Shown: piece after piece, positions 26,501 to 37,909 of the stretch
Position numbering within the stretch: the first letter of the stretch is position 1
Layout: every line of letters starts with the position of its first letter
DNA from: Strigamia acuminata
Lineage: Eukaryota > Arthropoda > Chilopoda > Geophilomorpha > Linotaeniidae
NCBI GenBank assembly: GCA_949358305.1
Contig: OX442321.1
Span: 7,651,605-7,715,604 of the forward strand
Reading direction: 5' to 3'
Length of the DNA stretch: 64,000 bases
Program-made: the position numbers and the translations under genes
The notes under the pieces: model-generated
Told to the model about the DNA's origin: nothing
The model's database searches: none
Seen by the model: only the letters and a program-made list of their open reading frames with translations

Positions 26501-27615
26501 TCCACGTGATTACGTATTTCTTTCTATTGTTTTTAATGAACCAAAACAATTCCCAGAATGCCTTGCCATGCAAACAATTGACAAGGAGGACAATAGGCAA
26601 AATATCCCATAATTCCATTGTCCTTGTATCTCTTTCAACCACAGTTCTCCCCTTCAACTAATCTGATTGGACCGTTCTACCGAGCTTCTGCACATGCGCG
26701 CAACGACTCGATGCCAGTGTGTCTGGCGACTGGAAATGGACGGAGGTGTATGCGCTTGTGGATCTACCATACCGACATGTGGCTACAATCAGGAACAACC
26801 TCAGAAATCTCACCAACAAGACTCCCAACAAAGTACGTACATTTTGACACAACATCTCTCTCACTGTCACCTCAATTTCCCCCAACCAAAACCAACCAAA
26901 ACCAACCAAACACCAAAAAAACGTCAAAAAACCCAAAAACCAAACTTTCCCAAAGAAATATAATTTTTAAAACGATAATAATTAATTAATCAACAATGAT
27001 TTAAGCAGAAAAATGGGTTGTTGGGGTTTGGGAGAAAGTCTAATAGAGAATTCACATAAGAGTTTCGATTTGTCATAAAAGTGTGTGTGAAACTGTGAAT
27101 ACTGTGAAGTGAAAACGGTTGTGCGCGAAAAGTTGAGAGAGAAAAGGTAAGTGGTCACAATTGAATGAATTTCACACAATTTATTATTACAAGAGGAGTG
27201 CGAGTTTTCGCTCGAGCCTGCAGGCACGCACTTTTCCCGCCGGAACGCCACCCCCGCACTTTAGCATGATTGATGAAAGTGGGCTGCATTTTGTGGTGCC
27301 CTTTGCCCATTCGGGTCCAGCGGCGGGTCAGTCGAGCACTTATAAGTCGTATTAATAGATCGTTTTGTTGTAGCGAGGTTTCAGTCACCGGGGTGCGAGG
27401 GATGGTTAATAGAGTTTCGTAATGGCTCTTTGTTTTCATTGCTTGTGGTTTTCACGAGTGTGTAAAAGGGGAAAGTTTGTTTATCGACGGTAAGTGTGAT
27501 ACGCTCTAAATGACGAAGGACGTGTTGATTCTATTCAAAAATTTGCACTAATTGCTGATTTATTGGGTGGAAAGAAGTAGCAATGGCACTAAAACTCAAA
27601 ATTTGAAGGAAGAAA
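23541..27615. other. Start of gene desert
   Basis: No complete gene is seen. A GC-richer patch lies around 24340-24400. A weak exon-like stretch at about 26646-26829, bounded by a pyrimidine-rich acceptor (TCTTTCAACCACAG) and a GTACGT donor, is open in two frames. A donor-like AAAAG|GTAAGTGG ends a purine-rich tract near 27146. None of these is convincing alone. Confidence 0.35.
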
Positions 27616-27930
27616 TAACTGCAAAAATGGTAAAAATTGCAAAAATTGCAAAAATGGCAAAAATGGCAAAAATGACAAAAATTGCAAAAATTGCAACAAT
27701 TGCAAAAAAAACCTGCAAAAATTGCAACAATTGCAAAAAAAACCTGCAACAATTGCAAAAAGAATTGCAAAAAGTGCAAAAAGTCCAAAAATTGTGCAAA
27801 AAATGCATAAATTTCCAAAAAAAATCTAAAAATAGTGCAAAAAATGCACAAATTTCCAAAAAAATCCAAAAAAAACTCCAAAAATGCACAAATTTCCAAA
27901 AAAAATTCCAAAAAGAATTGCAAAAATTCT
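27616..27930. repeat. Low-complexity GCAAAAAT repeat
   Basis: Irregular repetition of short words such as GCAAAAATG, GCAAAAATT and CCAAAAAA over about 310 bp. Both strands stay open for long stretches (poly-Lys/Ile or poly-Phe peptides), an artefact of composition. Confidence 0.85.
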
Positions 27931-30344
27931 AATTAACCACTCAAATTTCCCCACAAATCACATATTTTCCATCCAAACTGAAACATTCATTCGAACAAAC
28001 CAAAAGCCCCAAATTCCAAGACATAACACATTCCCTTTACACTTGTGCTTATCCGCCATTTTTTAACCCATTCCAAGACTTTCCAAACAGGTCACGTGAG
28101 TGCAGGCACCTGCTTTTGGACCTTTTCTTAGGCCCTTTGTGTTTTTGAGGTGGATGGGAGGTTGCCAATAGAAGTGGAGAGAGCAAGGGGTGGGGTGGTG
28201 GTGGTTGGAGGGGGTGTCCATTAGTCCCGAGTCGCTCTCTCTCTCTCTCCCTCTCTCTCTGTGTGTGTGTGTGCCCTGCTTGCCTTTTGTTCCCAACAAT
28301 TTTCAGTCATGTTCACAACACAAAAGACTTGGGCCTGCCAAGTTTATCTTTTGTGGGCGCCATTGTGATCCGAACACCCGTGATGAATGGTGGCTCGCGC
28401 ACACGGAACGCGCGGGGAGGCCTCAGGAAGAGGCCCGCCATTGTTGCACAAGACCATGCAACTTGATGGCAGCCAGACAGAGATGTGCCGGTCAAAGGGC
28501 GTGCGGTGACAAAACAATGTTTCCTAATAGCAAGTTTATGCAAAACAGCACAATAAACAAAAACGCGCAAAAATCAAACTTTTTCCTCTCATTGTTGACG
28601 TTGGCGCACGATTTTAACAGAACAAAACGCTGTTTTGCACGCGCAGGGTTAAGCAAGAGGAAGAAGCTCGAGCAAATTATAAAACTAATTTATTATAAAA
28701 TATTGTATTATTGCATTGAAAACGCTGACAGTTAAATTCCAGCTCTTTAGTTCAATGTCAAGTCAATTGATTCATGGACGATACAACAATGGGTCCTGAA
28801 CAAAAACAGTTTGGCAAAAGAGGAAAATTTTCCCGTATTTAAAACGCTAGCAAGGAAAATAGCAACAATAATAATAATTGTAACAACAATATTCGACCTT
28901 AAAGAGTGTTTAATTGGCTGAGATGTTCTTCTCAGTGCCGTGATTGACACGTCCGTCTCCGTCTTGCCAACAGCTCGACGCACCTGACCTCTCGAGGTTG
29001 CGAGGTCAAAAATGGTGCACATTATTGAGCAGATAAAAGTAGTGGCACCTATGGGCGCCATTAGAGAAGGAACAAGAAAAGGTAAGTCAAGAAGGGGGGG
29101 AAGGAAAAGCGAAGAAACTCCCCTTAGTAATGGTGGCATTGTATTGAGCTCGGGGAGTGCATTGTACGCTGGTCAAAATGTGACAAAAGTCGACTGACAA
29201 CAATTACACCCTCCTGTCATTGTGAACAGGTGAAAAGAGGGAAGAAAAGAGGATGACATGAGGCACGTGACTTGACTTTGAAAAGAGCATGTTTTCAACT
29301 AAGTGGCTGCCATGTTTTTATTATCTTCTCTTCCTTTTTTCAACTTGAGGATTTTTAAATTGATTTGTAATCTTTTTTTTCCTTCTTCTTTTAAATGAAA
29401 AAAAAAAGTATATATAAAAAAAAAATGGCCTCCTGCGGTTTTGTTCGTATCGCACCTCCTGGTGCGAGTTGCAATCAAATATGGCGTCTGGAAATGGCCC
29501 TTTCAAGTGGTTGATGATGAGTTTGTGAAGTATGTTGTTGTGTCGTTCATTAACTCTACCTCTGCTCGTTTTTAGCGCCTCCTGCTGCCCTTAATTAAAT
29601 GTAGAACGAATCGGCCACATGACATCAGCAATTACCGATTGGTCAAGCATCGGCTTGTTTTTAAAAGGCGCACCTTTTAATTTTCATTTAAAAATTTAAA
29701 AATAAAAACTTGCCGCAATATAAACAGTAAATACAATCTTTACATCATATTAACTTGACTTTCCGGTAACGTAAATATGAAATTTTAAAAAAATATATTA
29801 CAAAATGCGACCCAATGCATTTCAAAATACACTGCGATATAATTTCAATGTCTTTTGGAAGCACATCGACTCCAGACACGTAATGAGGGGTGGAAGGCAA
29901 AGACCGGAAGTTGAATTAGTGGCGCATTTTGTCAGCGCACAACTCGACGAGTCCCAGAAGACCGAGGGAAGTGTGGGCATGCGCGCAGTGTCTTTTGTTG
30001 TTCATTTGGTTCCATGACGAGTTCTTATCAAATCCTTGTTGTGTGCCAAGGGGGTGAGCGCAGGGGTGGCGGAGCGGAGTTGTCGGCAAGAGAGGGGTGG
30101 GTGGCTATGTATAAAAGTGTAGGGGATGATGGAAAGAGGAAGGAAGCCATTTATTTTCGTCCAATCTTCCACCTCTCCCTTCTTGCAGCCGCCATCTTAC
30201 CCCCTTGTCCAATTCACCCCTATTGTGTTGGCCGAGCGGAAGTCAGTAAGATACCCACGCCTGGCCGAGGAGGGAAGGTGATAAAAATTGTTATTCTCAA
30301 ATTTCTCTTCGTTTTATATCTATTTTTTATATTAAAATTAAAAA
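27931..30344. other. Noncoding desert with CT-rich and promoter-like patches
   Basis: A (CT)n/(GT)n tract lies at about 28234-28272. Near 29010-29081 a possible first exon reads MVHIIEQIKVVAPMGAIREG and ends at a strong donor AAAAG|GTAAGTC. At 30110-30117 TATAAAAG is followed by a donor CA|GTAAGA near 30248. No downstream coding exon was found to connect to them. Confidence 0.35.
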
Positions 30345-30575
30345 TACCCTATTTTATCGATTAAGAGCCGCGACTCTTTATTCAAAACTGCCATTTTTGT
30401 CAGCAATTTCAATTTCGGTTTTTCGTTTGTTACATTTGTTTAATGTAATGTCTGAACGTCGCAAACGAAGCGTACGTTCATCGTTCGTGAGGTTAAATAC
30501 GGAAACAATACCGTACATTTGCAAAAATACGCTATTCTTGATGGCTACTATTCAAGGGCGACTTAAAATACGGTA
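30345..30575 (+). mobile_element. TIR element family A, copy 1
   Basis: This 231 bp unit starts TACCCTATTTTATCGATTAA and ends AAAATACGGTA, near-complementary ends. It shares most of its interior (CAAAACTGCCATTTTTGTCA, CGTTCATCGTTCGTGAG, TACGGAAACAATACCGTA) with copies at 32388-32630 and 37335-37591. It has no coding capacity, so it is a MITE-like nonautonomous DNA transposon. Confidence 0.8.
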
Positions 30576-32387
30576 TATACATTTTATTTATATGTTCATA
30601 TAAGGATGTCCAGTTTTGCTTTCTTTTTGTGTCAGTGGGTTAAGTGGAAGTGCAATTAAAGATCCAGTTGAGCATTTGCACAACCTGATTTGCACCTGCA
30701 GGTGTATTCTTAATTTAATTTTCCATTTGGGATGCCGTGTTTGGTCACTGAAGTAATCCTTTTGGTCAAACACTCTACAACATTTTGTTAGCGTTGTTGC
30801 AATTAAGCTTTAAATGTCGATAACATGTCAATTGCACACGCTTCAGTATGGTCCAGTTGCCATACATGAAATGGTGAATGGAGATGACAATACAAAATAA
30901 CATTTCTGTCCGTTTCAAGTTGCACACAAAATGCGTTCTCCAGAATATTATACACATGTCATTATATTCACTATTTGATCCAGTCCATTCACATGCATTC
31001 ACATCAACACTTGTTTGAATGGCAGTGGGAAAAATTCAAGGGTTTTTGTTATCCTTCATTATGCAGTGCGATAAGAATGTGATTTTCAGCTGCAGACCAA
31101 TGCTGCCAATTTGACTTTTTTGCTGAAACAGGTGGCAAGTAATTCCCAACCCCATCAAACACCCTTCGCAGCTGAACCACTCAGCTGGCGGTTCCTGGGT
31201 CATGGAAATTGATCCGATGCTTCGTTTTTGGTAAAACTATAATTATGTATTACGGTAATCTCGCGGGGAGAAAAAAATGTAGAAAATTGTTTGCATTTCT
31301 CCGCAAATCGCCTAAAATATGGGAAAATAATTCTGAGAAAAACGTCGCAAAATGTTTCAATATTTCCTCAAGTGATGTGATATTAATGTGTTGCTAAGCT
31401 TACTTGAAAAAACTGTTTGGTCTGTTTTTAAAGCCATCTTTGTTTACGTTTAACGTCCCACATTTGCGTGTTGTTGGACATAGACATTAAAGTATATCAC
31501 GGTCAACCTTTTTCAGACTTTTCTTTACTTTGTTTATTGAATTAGGTCATTTCATTGAACTTAATTCACGCCATCGATTTGAAAACTTCATTATACACAC
31601 ATGTTTATACAATATTTTTATTTATAATTTTCTTTTTTTAAATTTTCACCTTATAAAAAGCAAACTCTTTTATTTACATACCAGTTTATGGATCCACGCA
31701 ACTTTATTCAACCAAAAAACACAAAAGAATTAAAGCAACCGTAATAACATGCAATCTCTTATACAAAACCTTTTCAAAAAAATAAAAACTATTGATGTTT
31801 GTATTAATTCAAAATACAATCAAAACAAAACCCATTTTTTTGTTAACCTAAATCCCAGCTGTAACCGAATAAACCTTCCATTTATTGCAATCTAAAGAGA
31901 GAGAGAGAGAGAAAAAAAAGTGTTTAGAGATATCAATATAAAAAATGTAGATATCTGTCTGTCTAGAGACCAGCTCAGTGTTTTCCTCCTGTTCCCCAGC
32001 CTTCCCTACCCCTTTAGGCAGCTAATTCACTTCCGCCTCACCTGTCAGGTAAGACACAATAGAGAGAAAAGTGTTTAGTCAAGCTGTGACAAAAGAATGG
32101 CATTTGGCTGTTTCAATGGTTTGCTTTTTTTCTCTCTCTTTTATTATCAAAAGTTCTAATCACACACACAACACAAACTAACAAAAAAGAAAGTCACATT
32201 ATATGCTTTTAGGGTGTGAGAAAAAAAAGAAGAAAAAAAAAAAACTTTGCTTTACATGGAAAAAGAAAAAAAAAAATGAAATCCGCTTAAGTTTTACAGA
32301 ATAGAATTTAGAGATCAATCATTTTAGTTTTATCCATCATTTTTTATCCATTTTTTCCCCAAACATCAATATCAAAATCGCATAAAT
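30576..32387. other. Noncoding DNA
   Basis: No exon was supported. A short (GA)n run lies at about 31895-31912, and a donor-like CAG|GTAAGAC occurs near 32048. Confidence 0.35.
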
Positions 32388-32630
32388 ACCGTATTTTTAC
32401 CGATTAAGAGTCACCCTCGAATTGTAGCCGCGGCTGAGACACCAAGAATACCGTATTTTTGCAAAAGTACGATATTGTTTCCGTATTTAACCTCACGAAC
32501 GATAACGTGTGCTTCGTTCGTGCCGTTCAGACTTTGTTCGTTACGTTAAACAAATGTAACGAACGAAAAACCGAAATTGTAATTGCTGACAAAAATGGCA
32601 GTTTTGAATAAGAGCCGATAAAATACGTTA
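32388..32630 (-). mobile_element. TIR element family A, copy 2 (reverse)
   Basis: The same element as at 30345 and 37335 in inverted orientation: it begins TACCGTATTTTTACCGATTAAGAG and ends GATAAAATACGTTA. It is about 243 bp long and carries the GCCGCGGCTGAGACACC segment that copy 3 also has but copy 1 has lost. Confidence 0.8.
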
Positions 32631-34884
32631 TTTTTATTTTATTTTTTGGTTATTTTTTTGTTTAAATTGGAGATATGGATCCTCGTCACTCGCATTTGTG
32701 TCCTTGAATGCGGTAGTTCTTGGGCACAAAAGATGGAGAAGGGCCAGTGTAAACAAAAGTGCTTTTTCGTGTTGGTTCTCGCCCACAAAAGAGGACCCAC
32801 CAACAAAAGAGCCCAGGCCAACAAAAGCCAGTGCATTGTGCCTAGTGCAGATCAATCTGGGACTTGCTTTTGTCCAATGGAGAAACTGTAAATACAAGAA
32901 GTGGTTGCAACCACAAAAGGAAAGGCACCAAAGATTCATGTCATCTTGCTCCTGCATATGACCCCAGTGGGACATGCCATGTAAGACACTGCCAAAAAGG
33001 AATGGAATGAAATGAAAAAAAAATTTCCAAGGAAGTCACAGAGGAATGAATGGACTTGTATTATATATATATATAAGATACATACATGTATGTCTGTGTT
33101 TATCACTTTTTTTAAAGTTGAAACGTGTTTTTTTTTAACTGTTTTCAATTGGTTTATTTATTTGTTTGTTTTCATTTTGTAGAAATTCGTAGCATTTGAT
33201 TTTTGTGTGTGGCTGCGTCTCTGTGTGTGGTTTTAGTGGTTTGAATTTAGTTTCGGTTTCGGATGGCTTCCCTAATTGTGTTGTGCAGTGCATGAAGTAC
33301 CGTAATGTAGTGAGCAGCGCCATTAAACGGCATTGCACATGGCAACTGGTTGTAAACTCAGTTGAGCATGAAATCTGTATAGCAGCGACGAGTAAACGTA
33401 CATCGGCACGTTATATATCGTGGTAAATATTTATTTAAAAGAAAAAAAAATAATATATTTTTTTTAATAATAAAAAAAAAAAAAAAAAAAAAAACAATGT
33501 GAGGGGGGAAAACAAAAAGGTTGTGAATTATCATCGATTCTAAAAGGAAAAATTAACTTTAGTATTGAGCCGTCGCAACAAAGCTTAGAGTACAATGAAC
33601 CGATATGAAAAGAAAAATTGTCATTGAAGTTTGTGTAAGTCATGACCCGATGGATTAAAAATGATGCAGACTGAGCGAGAGTTGTGTCAACTTTGCTTCA
33701 ACCTGCCTTATCGACCGGAGGGCAGACAATGGCCTATGTGGACCACAAAGGCACAAGTTGTTTGCCCAGAACAATTGCAAATGGTTGCAGTCTCCATCTA
33801 GTGCTTTTGTGTTTTGGCATAAGAGTGGAGAGGCATAATTTGAAAAGTGTTTTGTTTCTACAGAGCCAGATGCACACCACTCAACAAAAGACTGAATTTC
33901 ATGCGCTTCCTTTTGTGTTCTTTTCACTTGATCAAAACTATAGTGTGCATTCCTCGAGAAAACATCCCAAAGAAAAGACCTAACATTCGCCAATCTAAAT
34001 GCTTTTTATCCTCAACATCACGAAAATCAAACAGTGCTGAATGAATGCGATGAATCAATGAATCAACATGTCACTATTCAATGCAATTCAACGCATAAAA
34101 ACACTATAGATTTTGAATTTGCTCCCATAAACAACGTATCTCTTGTTTTATTCAACGTTTTCATTCCCTGGCCATTGTATTATTATTATACAAAAATGAA
34201 TCGATACATTTTTCTTATCCAGCATTTTTTTTTCCTTTTCTTTTATTTGTGTGTACAATTACTGTGGGAAAATGTCTGCAAACATGTGACAACAATAGAG
34301 CTTTTATTTTTCAAGACAGATTGCGGGATAAGTATTTGGAAAATCAATGAATCAAGCTTGGTGCATTTTACAATTAATAGGTCACTTTCCTTATCGAAGC
34401 AATCACCTATAATAGCAAGTGGACTATATTTTGCATGGCAACAATAGTGATTAATTTTGCTGTGCAAAAAATGTTTCTGCTCGATTTTTGCGTTAGAATT
34501 CGGAAAAAATGATTTGTGAAATATCTTCAAATCGCGGCGATTAGTTGGATTTACGATTTAAAGTTTGGTCTGATGAGGAATTAGGTGTTATCGTGATTCG
34601 GCTCACTCACTCGCTCGTTATTGGCTGACTTTTGGACGAGTGATAGCATCTGGATGGTTTTTCAGGGCAGTTCTAAACTGCTAAATCCGACACCGTTACT
34701 ACACGATTAAATGACTTACTGCAAATCACTTAGACAAGCACTTGTCTACTTAAGTAATCAATCAAGTACAGACAAACGTCGACAAGCATCGAGTTAACAA
34801 TTTTTTTCATTTTTACTTCACACGTTTAAAATTAATTCTCGAAACCTGTCTTGGCAACCACTTCTAACGGACGATTTAAAATAA
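32631..34884. other. Noncoding DNA rich in ACAAAAG motifs
   Basis: No exon was supported. From about 32720 to 33910 the words ACAAAAG or CTTTTGT recur roughly ten times, with ACAATGG at 33726. A (TA)n run lies near 33061-33076 and an A-rich tract at 33470-33494. Confidence 0.4.
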
Positions 34885-35079
34885 AAATACAATTTTAGTT
34901 TAAGTGTATTTTAAGTTAAAATTTTTATTTATTGTAATAATTATAATAAATATATAATAATAATTACAAATAACTAATTAATATAGTTTAATTTAATAAA
35001 TATGACAGGAAATGATGTCATTTTTGTTTTAAAATTGAAATAAAACACAAAATATTTTAATTTGTGAATGCTGCTACTG
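34885..35079 (+). mobile_element. TIR element family B, degenerate copy
   Basis: ACAATTTTAGTTTAAGTGTATTTTAAG and the terminal AAAACACAAAATATTTTAATTTGTGAATGC match the intact element at 43396-43539; about 80 bp of AT-rich DNA interrupts the middle. The left terminal repeat is not recognisable. Confidence 0.6.
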
Positions 35080-35412
35080 TATAATTAATAAAAAAATAAT
35101 CGTAAAACTTCAGAAATGTTAAATTAGTCACAAAATCGGTTATAATCGCACAAAATCTGGCGTAAATCATCAAAATCTATTGTATTACATGTTAAACTGC
35201 ACATGTGAGATCAGTAGCACTGCTGTTAAATTGTAAGCTAAAGTCCGTGCGAGTGAGCCTGAGACCGGTAAACGAGAAGAGGGCAGGAGAGATTATTTCC
35301 AACTTGCACAAAAGCGTTTTATTTCGTGTCGACAGAAAAGAAGCACACGATAGACACAACAAGGGGGCGCTTTTATTCATCAACAAACTGAATATTGATT
35401 TGGTGGGTCACG

Positions 35413-35493
35413 ACAGGTGTGTTGGCTATTTACAACGAGTGCAATTGGCACGTGTTCAAACTCCGCCCACTCCAGGTGTGACCAGGTGTGATT
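35413..35493. promoter_or_regulatory. T-box half-site cluster
   Basis: AGGTGTGA occurs twice as a direct repeat with 10 bp spacing (35474-35481 and 35484-35491), and AGGTGTGT lies at 35415-35422. AGGTGTGA is the conserved T-box half site, and paired half sites are the preferred target. A TAAT homeodomain core follows directly. Occupancy is inference. Confidence 0.4.
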
Positions 35494-35570
35494 AATTGTC
35501 CTTTTATTGTACATTTTCAAACCTTTTACAAAAACCTTTTTTTTCTTTTTCAAGATTTTAAATTCCCGGT

Positions 35571-35572
<2 letters not shown>

Positions 35573-35630
<58 letters not shown>
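35573..35630 (+). repeat. Poly-T tract, 58 bp
   Basis: An uninterrupted run of T. Length in the assembly may be unreliable. It could be the tail of a reverse-oriented retroposed sequence, but no retroposon body was recognised next to it. Confidence 0.9.
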
Positions 35631-35634
<4 letters not shown>

Positions 35635-36347
35635 TTTTTAATTCCACTTTTCCCATTTGCCCCGCTATCACACCGGATGTACGAACCTCCTTTAATTAAA
35701 AAAAATGGCGCCAAACTCTGTTACAGTAACGCATTGAACCTCGTTTTCAACCGGGGGTTTGACAGATATGTAAAAATTGTTATTTTTGATTAATTTTTTT
35801 TTATCGTTCAAAGATATTTAAAAATAGATAAAACCGAATTTACTTTTATGTCAAAAAAGTTTTTCTTTTAAATGTTTCGTTTGAGTAACTAAGGGCGTGT
35901 CTACTTGATTAAATTTTTGTGTAGGAGGTGGGGTCTTGTATCTTAGTCTCGTCTTTTGTCAAGGATTTGAAAAGAAAAGAAAATTCTCTCCCAATGCATG
36001 ACGGGTAAAAGAATTCAAAAATCAAATCCATTCAATTACTACGTTTACATGGTACCAACGTTTCCAAATAAGTGAAAATTCGGATTTTATTTATCCGGTT
36101 AACCATGGTGCGTTTACACGATGTTAGTTTTCGGGTAAACTTGACGTCTTATGTGAATTACCCATAATGCATTTTGATTATCTGGAACAACAAAATGGTT
36201 GTCGATCTCTTTCAGCCCCTAAACAAATCAAATTTAGCTCATCTAACTTCTCCCTAAAGCAAGAAGCATTAAAATTTGTTATAAAACAAAGGAATATATC
36301 ATTTTTGTTTATAATTGGTGCCATTTTTAAAAAAGGGTACGAAATAT

Positions 36348-37192
36348 GGGGCCGCACATCTACCGCGACTCAATTTACCGCGAACTCGCTTTACCGCGAA
36401 AAAAATAATTCGCGCTCGAACATCGATTTTCCGCTAATCGATTTAGCGCGAAACAATTTAGCGCGAACAGGAAGTACCGCGAATTACCGCGAATTACCGC
36501 GAATTTCTAAAATCCACTCCTCTATTTTCTTTTGGCTTTCCTGCCCAGCTTCGACTGTTTATGTAACACTATCATTTACTATTTAAGGAAATTTTAGTGC
36601 CGTTATAAGATTTCTATTTTCTATTACTACAACGTTGGACGTGTACCTGATGTTGTGTTTGGGTGGAATTAATTGTGCTTTTGAATCGTGCAATTCCTAA
36701 GCCGAAGCGCTGCAAAGATTTGCGAATAAATCGAGGGATTTTAGTTGCGAAAACAAGACAAAACCTGTTGCAAATAAGGCCTTTGTTTATGTCTACTGGT
36801 AATGGATGATTCACATATAAAACAGTTAAAATTACACGTTTTTGATGACCATTCTTTTCAATGCATGGATAATCGATTCAATTTTAGTAACGAGATCAAT
36901 AAACGTTGGTCTCGCATGAGAATCTTTGCGCCAACATTGCAGCATCACATCGTACCTATTGTATCATTAAACACACTTGGTTTTTGACATTCATTATTAC
37001 TGAACAATTCGCCGTCGAAGCTGGGCAGGAAAGCCAAGAGAAAATAGAGAATTAGAATTTGAATTCGCGGTAAATCGATTCGCGGTATTTCTTATCCGCG
37101 GTAAATCGATTCGCGGTAAATCGATTCGCGGTAAATCGATTCGCAGTAAATCGATTCGCGGAATATATTTTCGCGCTAGATGACACGCCCCA
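36348..37192. mobile_element. Foldback DNA transposon with TTACCGCGAA arrays
   Basis: The element is flanked by the 8-bp direct repeat CGAAATAT (36340-36347 and 37193-37200). Its ends GGGGCCGCACATCTACCGCG and the complement of CGCGCTAGATGACACGCCCC are terminal inverted repeats. The subterminal parts hold many copies of TTACCGCGAA on the left and ATTCGCGGTAAATCG on the right. Further in, CTTTCCTGCCCAGCTTCGAC (about 36536) is matched by its complement at about 37014, so the inverted repeats span roughly 200 bp. The 450 bp core has no transposase. An 8-bp duplication fits hAT-type integration. It is a nonautonomous foldback element. Confidence 0.85.
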
Positions 37193-37334
37193 CGAAATAT
37201 TACAGCTAGTACAGCACTTTTACGCAGGCACAGGCGTTTACATGTAGTTTGCAATGCGCAAAACACCCTCTACCTCGTACAATCTACCTCGTACAACTTG
37301 GTTTGCTTACATGATCATTTTTTCAGATAATTAA

Positions 37335-37591
37335 TACCGTATTTTATCGATTAAAAGCCGCGGCTCTTAAACAAAACTGCCATTTTTGTCAGCAATTAAA
37401 ATTTCGGTTTTTTGTTTGTTTCATTTGTTTAATGTGACAAACGAAGTCTGAACGTCACGAACGAAGCGTACATTCATCGTTCGTGAGATTAAATACGGAA
37501 ACAATACTGTACTTTTGCAAAAATACGGTATTCTTTGTGTCTCAGCCGCGGCTACTATTCGAGGGCGACTCTTAATCGGTAAAATACGGTA
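37335..37591 (+). mobile_element. TIR element family A, copy 3 (most complete)
   Basis: It starts TACCGTATTTTATCGATTAA and ends TTAATCGGTAAAATACGGTA; about 20 bp of terminal inverted repeat. The inner GAGCCGCGGCT-like segments are mirrored as well. It is 257 bp long, flanked by TA, and without coding capacity. Confidence 0.85.
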
Positions 37592-37767
37592 TTCAGAATT
37601 TCAGTTTTCTAGATAACTGAGTAAATGTAAACATCCAGGACCGACTTTATAGCTCTTGCGGGCCCAACTCCCCAAGGCCTCCTAGACGTAAAGTTATTTT
37701 AAATTAGGTATCACGAAGTTAACGTAAGTGAACATTTTACATTAAAAATTAGACAATGTCAATACCT

Positions 37768-37909
37768 TACTGCCTCATTTAAACGCCCGGGTTCATTTAG
37801 ACGCCGGGCCCGAATAAACGCCGGGGGTTGGCCGCCCCGAACCGACTTTACCGGGAGGGGGTCGGCCCAAAAAAAAAATTAAACGCCCGGGCGTTTAAAT
37901 GAGGCAGTA
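37768..37909. mobile_element. MITE with perfect 22-bp inverted repeats
   Basis: CTGCCTCATTTAAACGCCCG plus GG at 37770-37791 is exactly the reverse complement of 37886-37907. TA dinucleotides abut both ends, consistent with TA target duplication. The interior repeats the word AACGCCCGGG/ACGCCGGG and is GC-rich. The perfect ends suggest recent insertion. Confidence 0.85.

Noticed and set aside
26646-26829. Possible exon between TCTTTCAACCACAG and GTACGT
   Set aside because: Two frames are open, the residues are not family-like, and no partner exon exists; kept only as a note in the region entry.
27531-27932. Long Phe-rich (minus) and Lys-rich (plus) open frames
   Set aside because: Low-complexity GCAAAAAT repetition keeps both strands open; there are no domains or splice signals.
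33655-33993. Open frames of about 100 codons on both strands
   Set aside because: No start context, splice partner or recognisable family; length is near chance for this composition.
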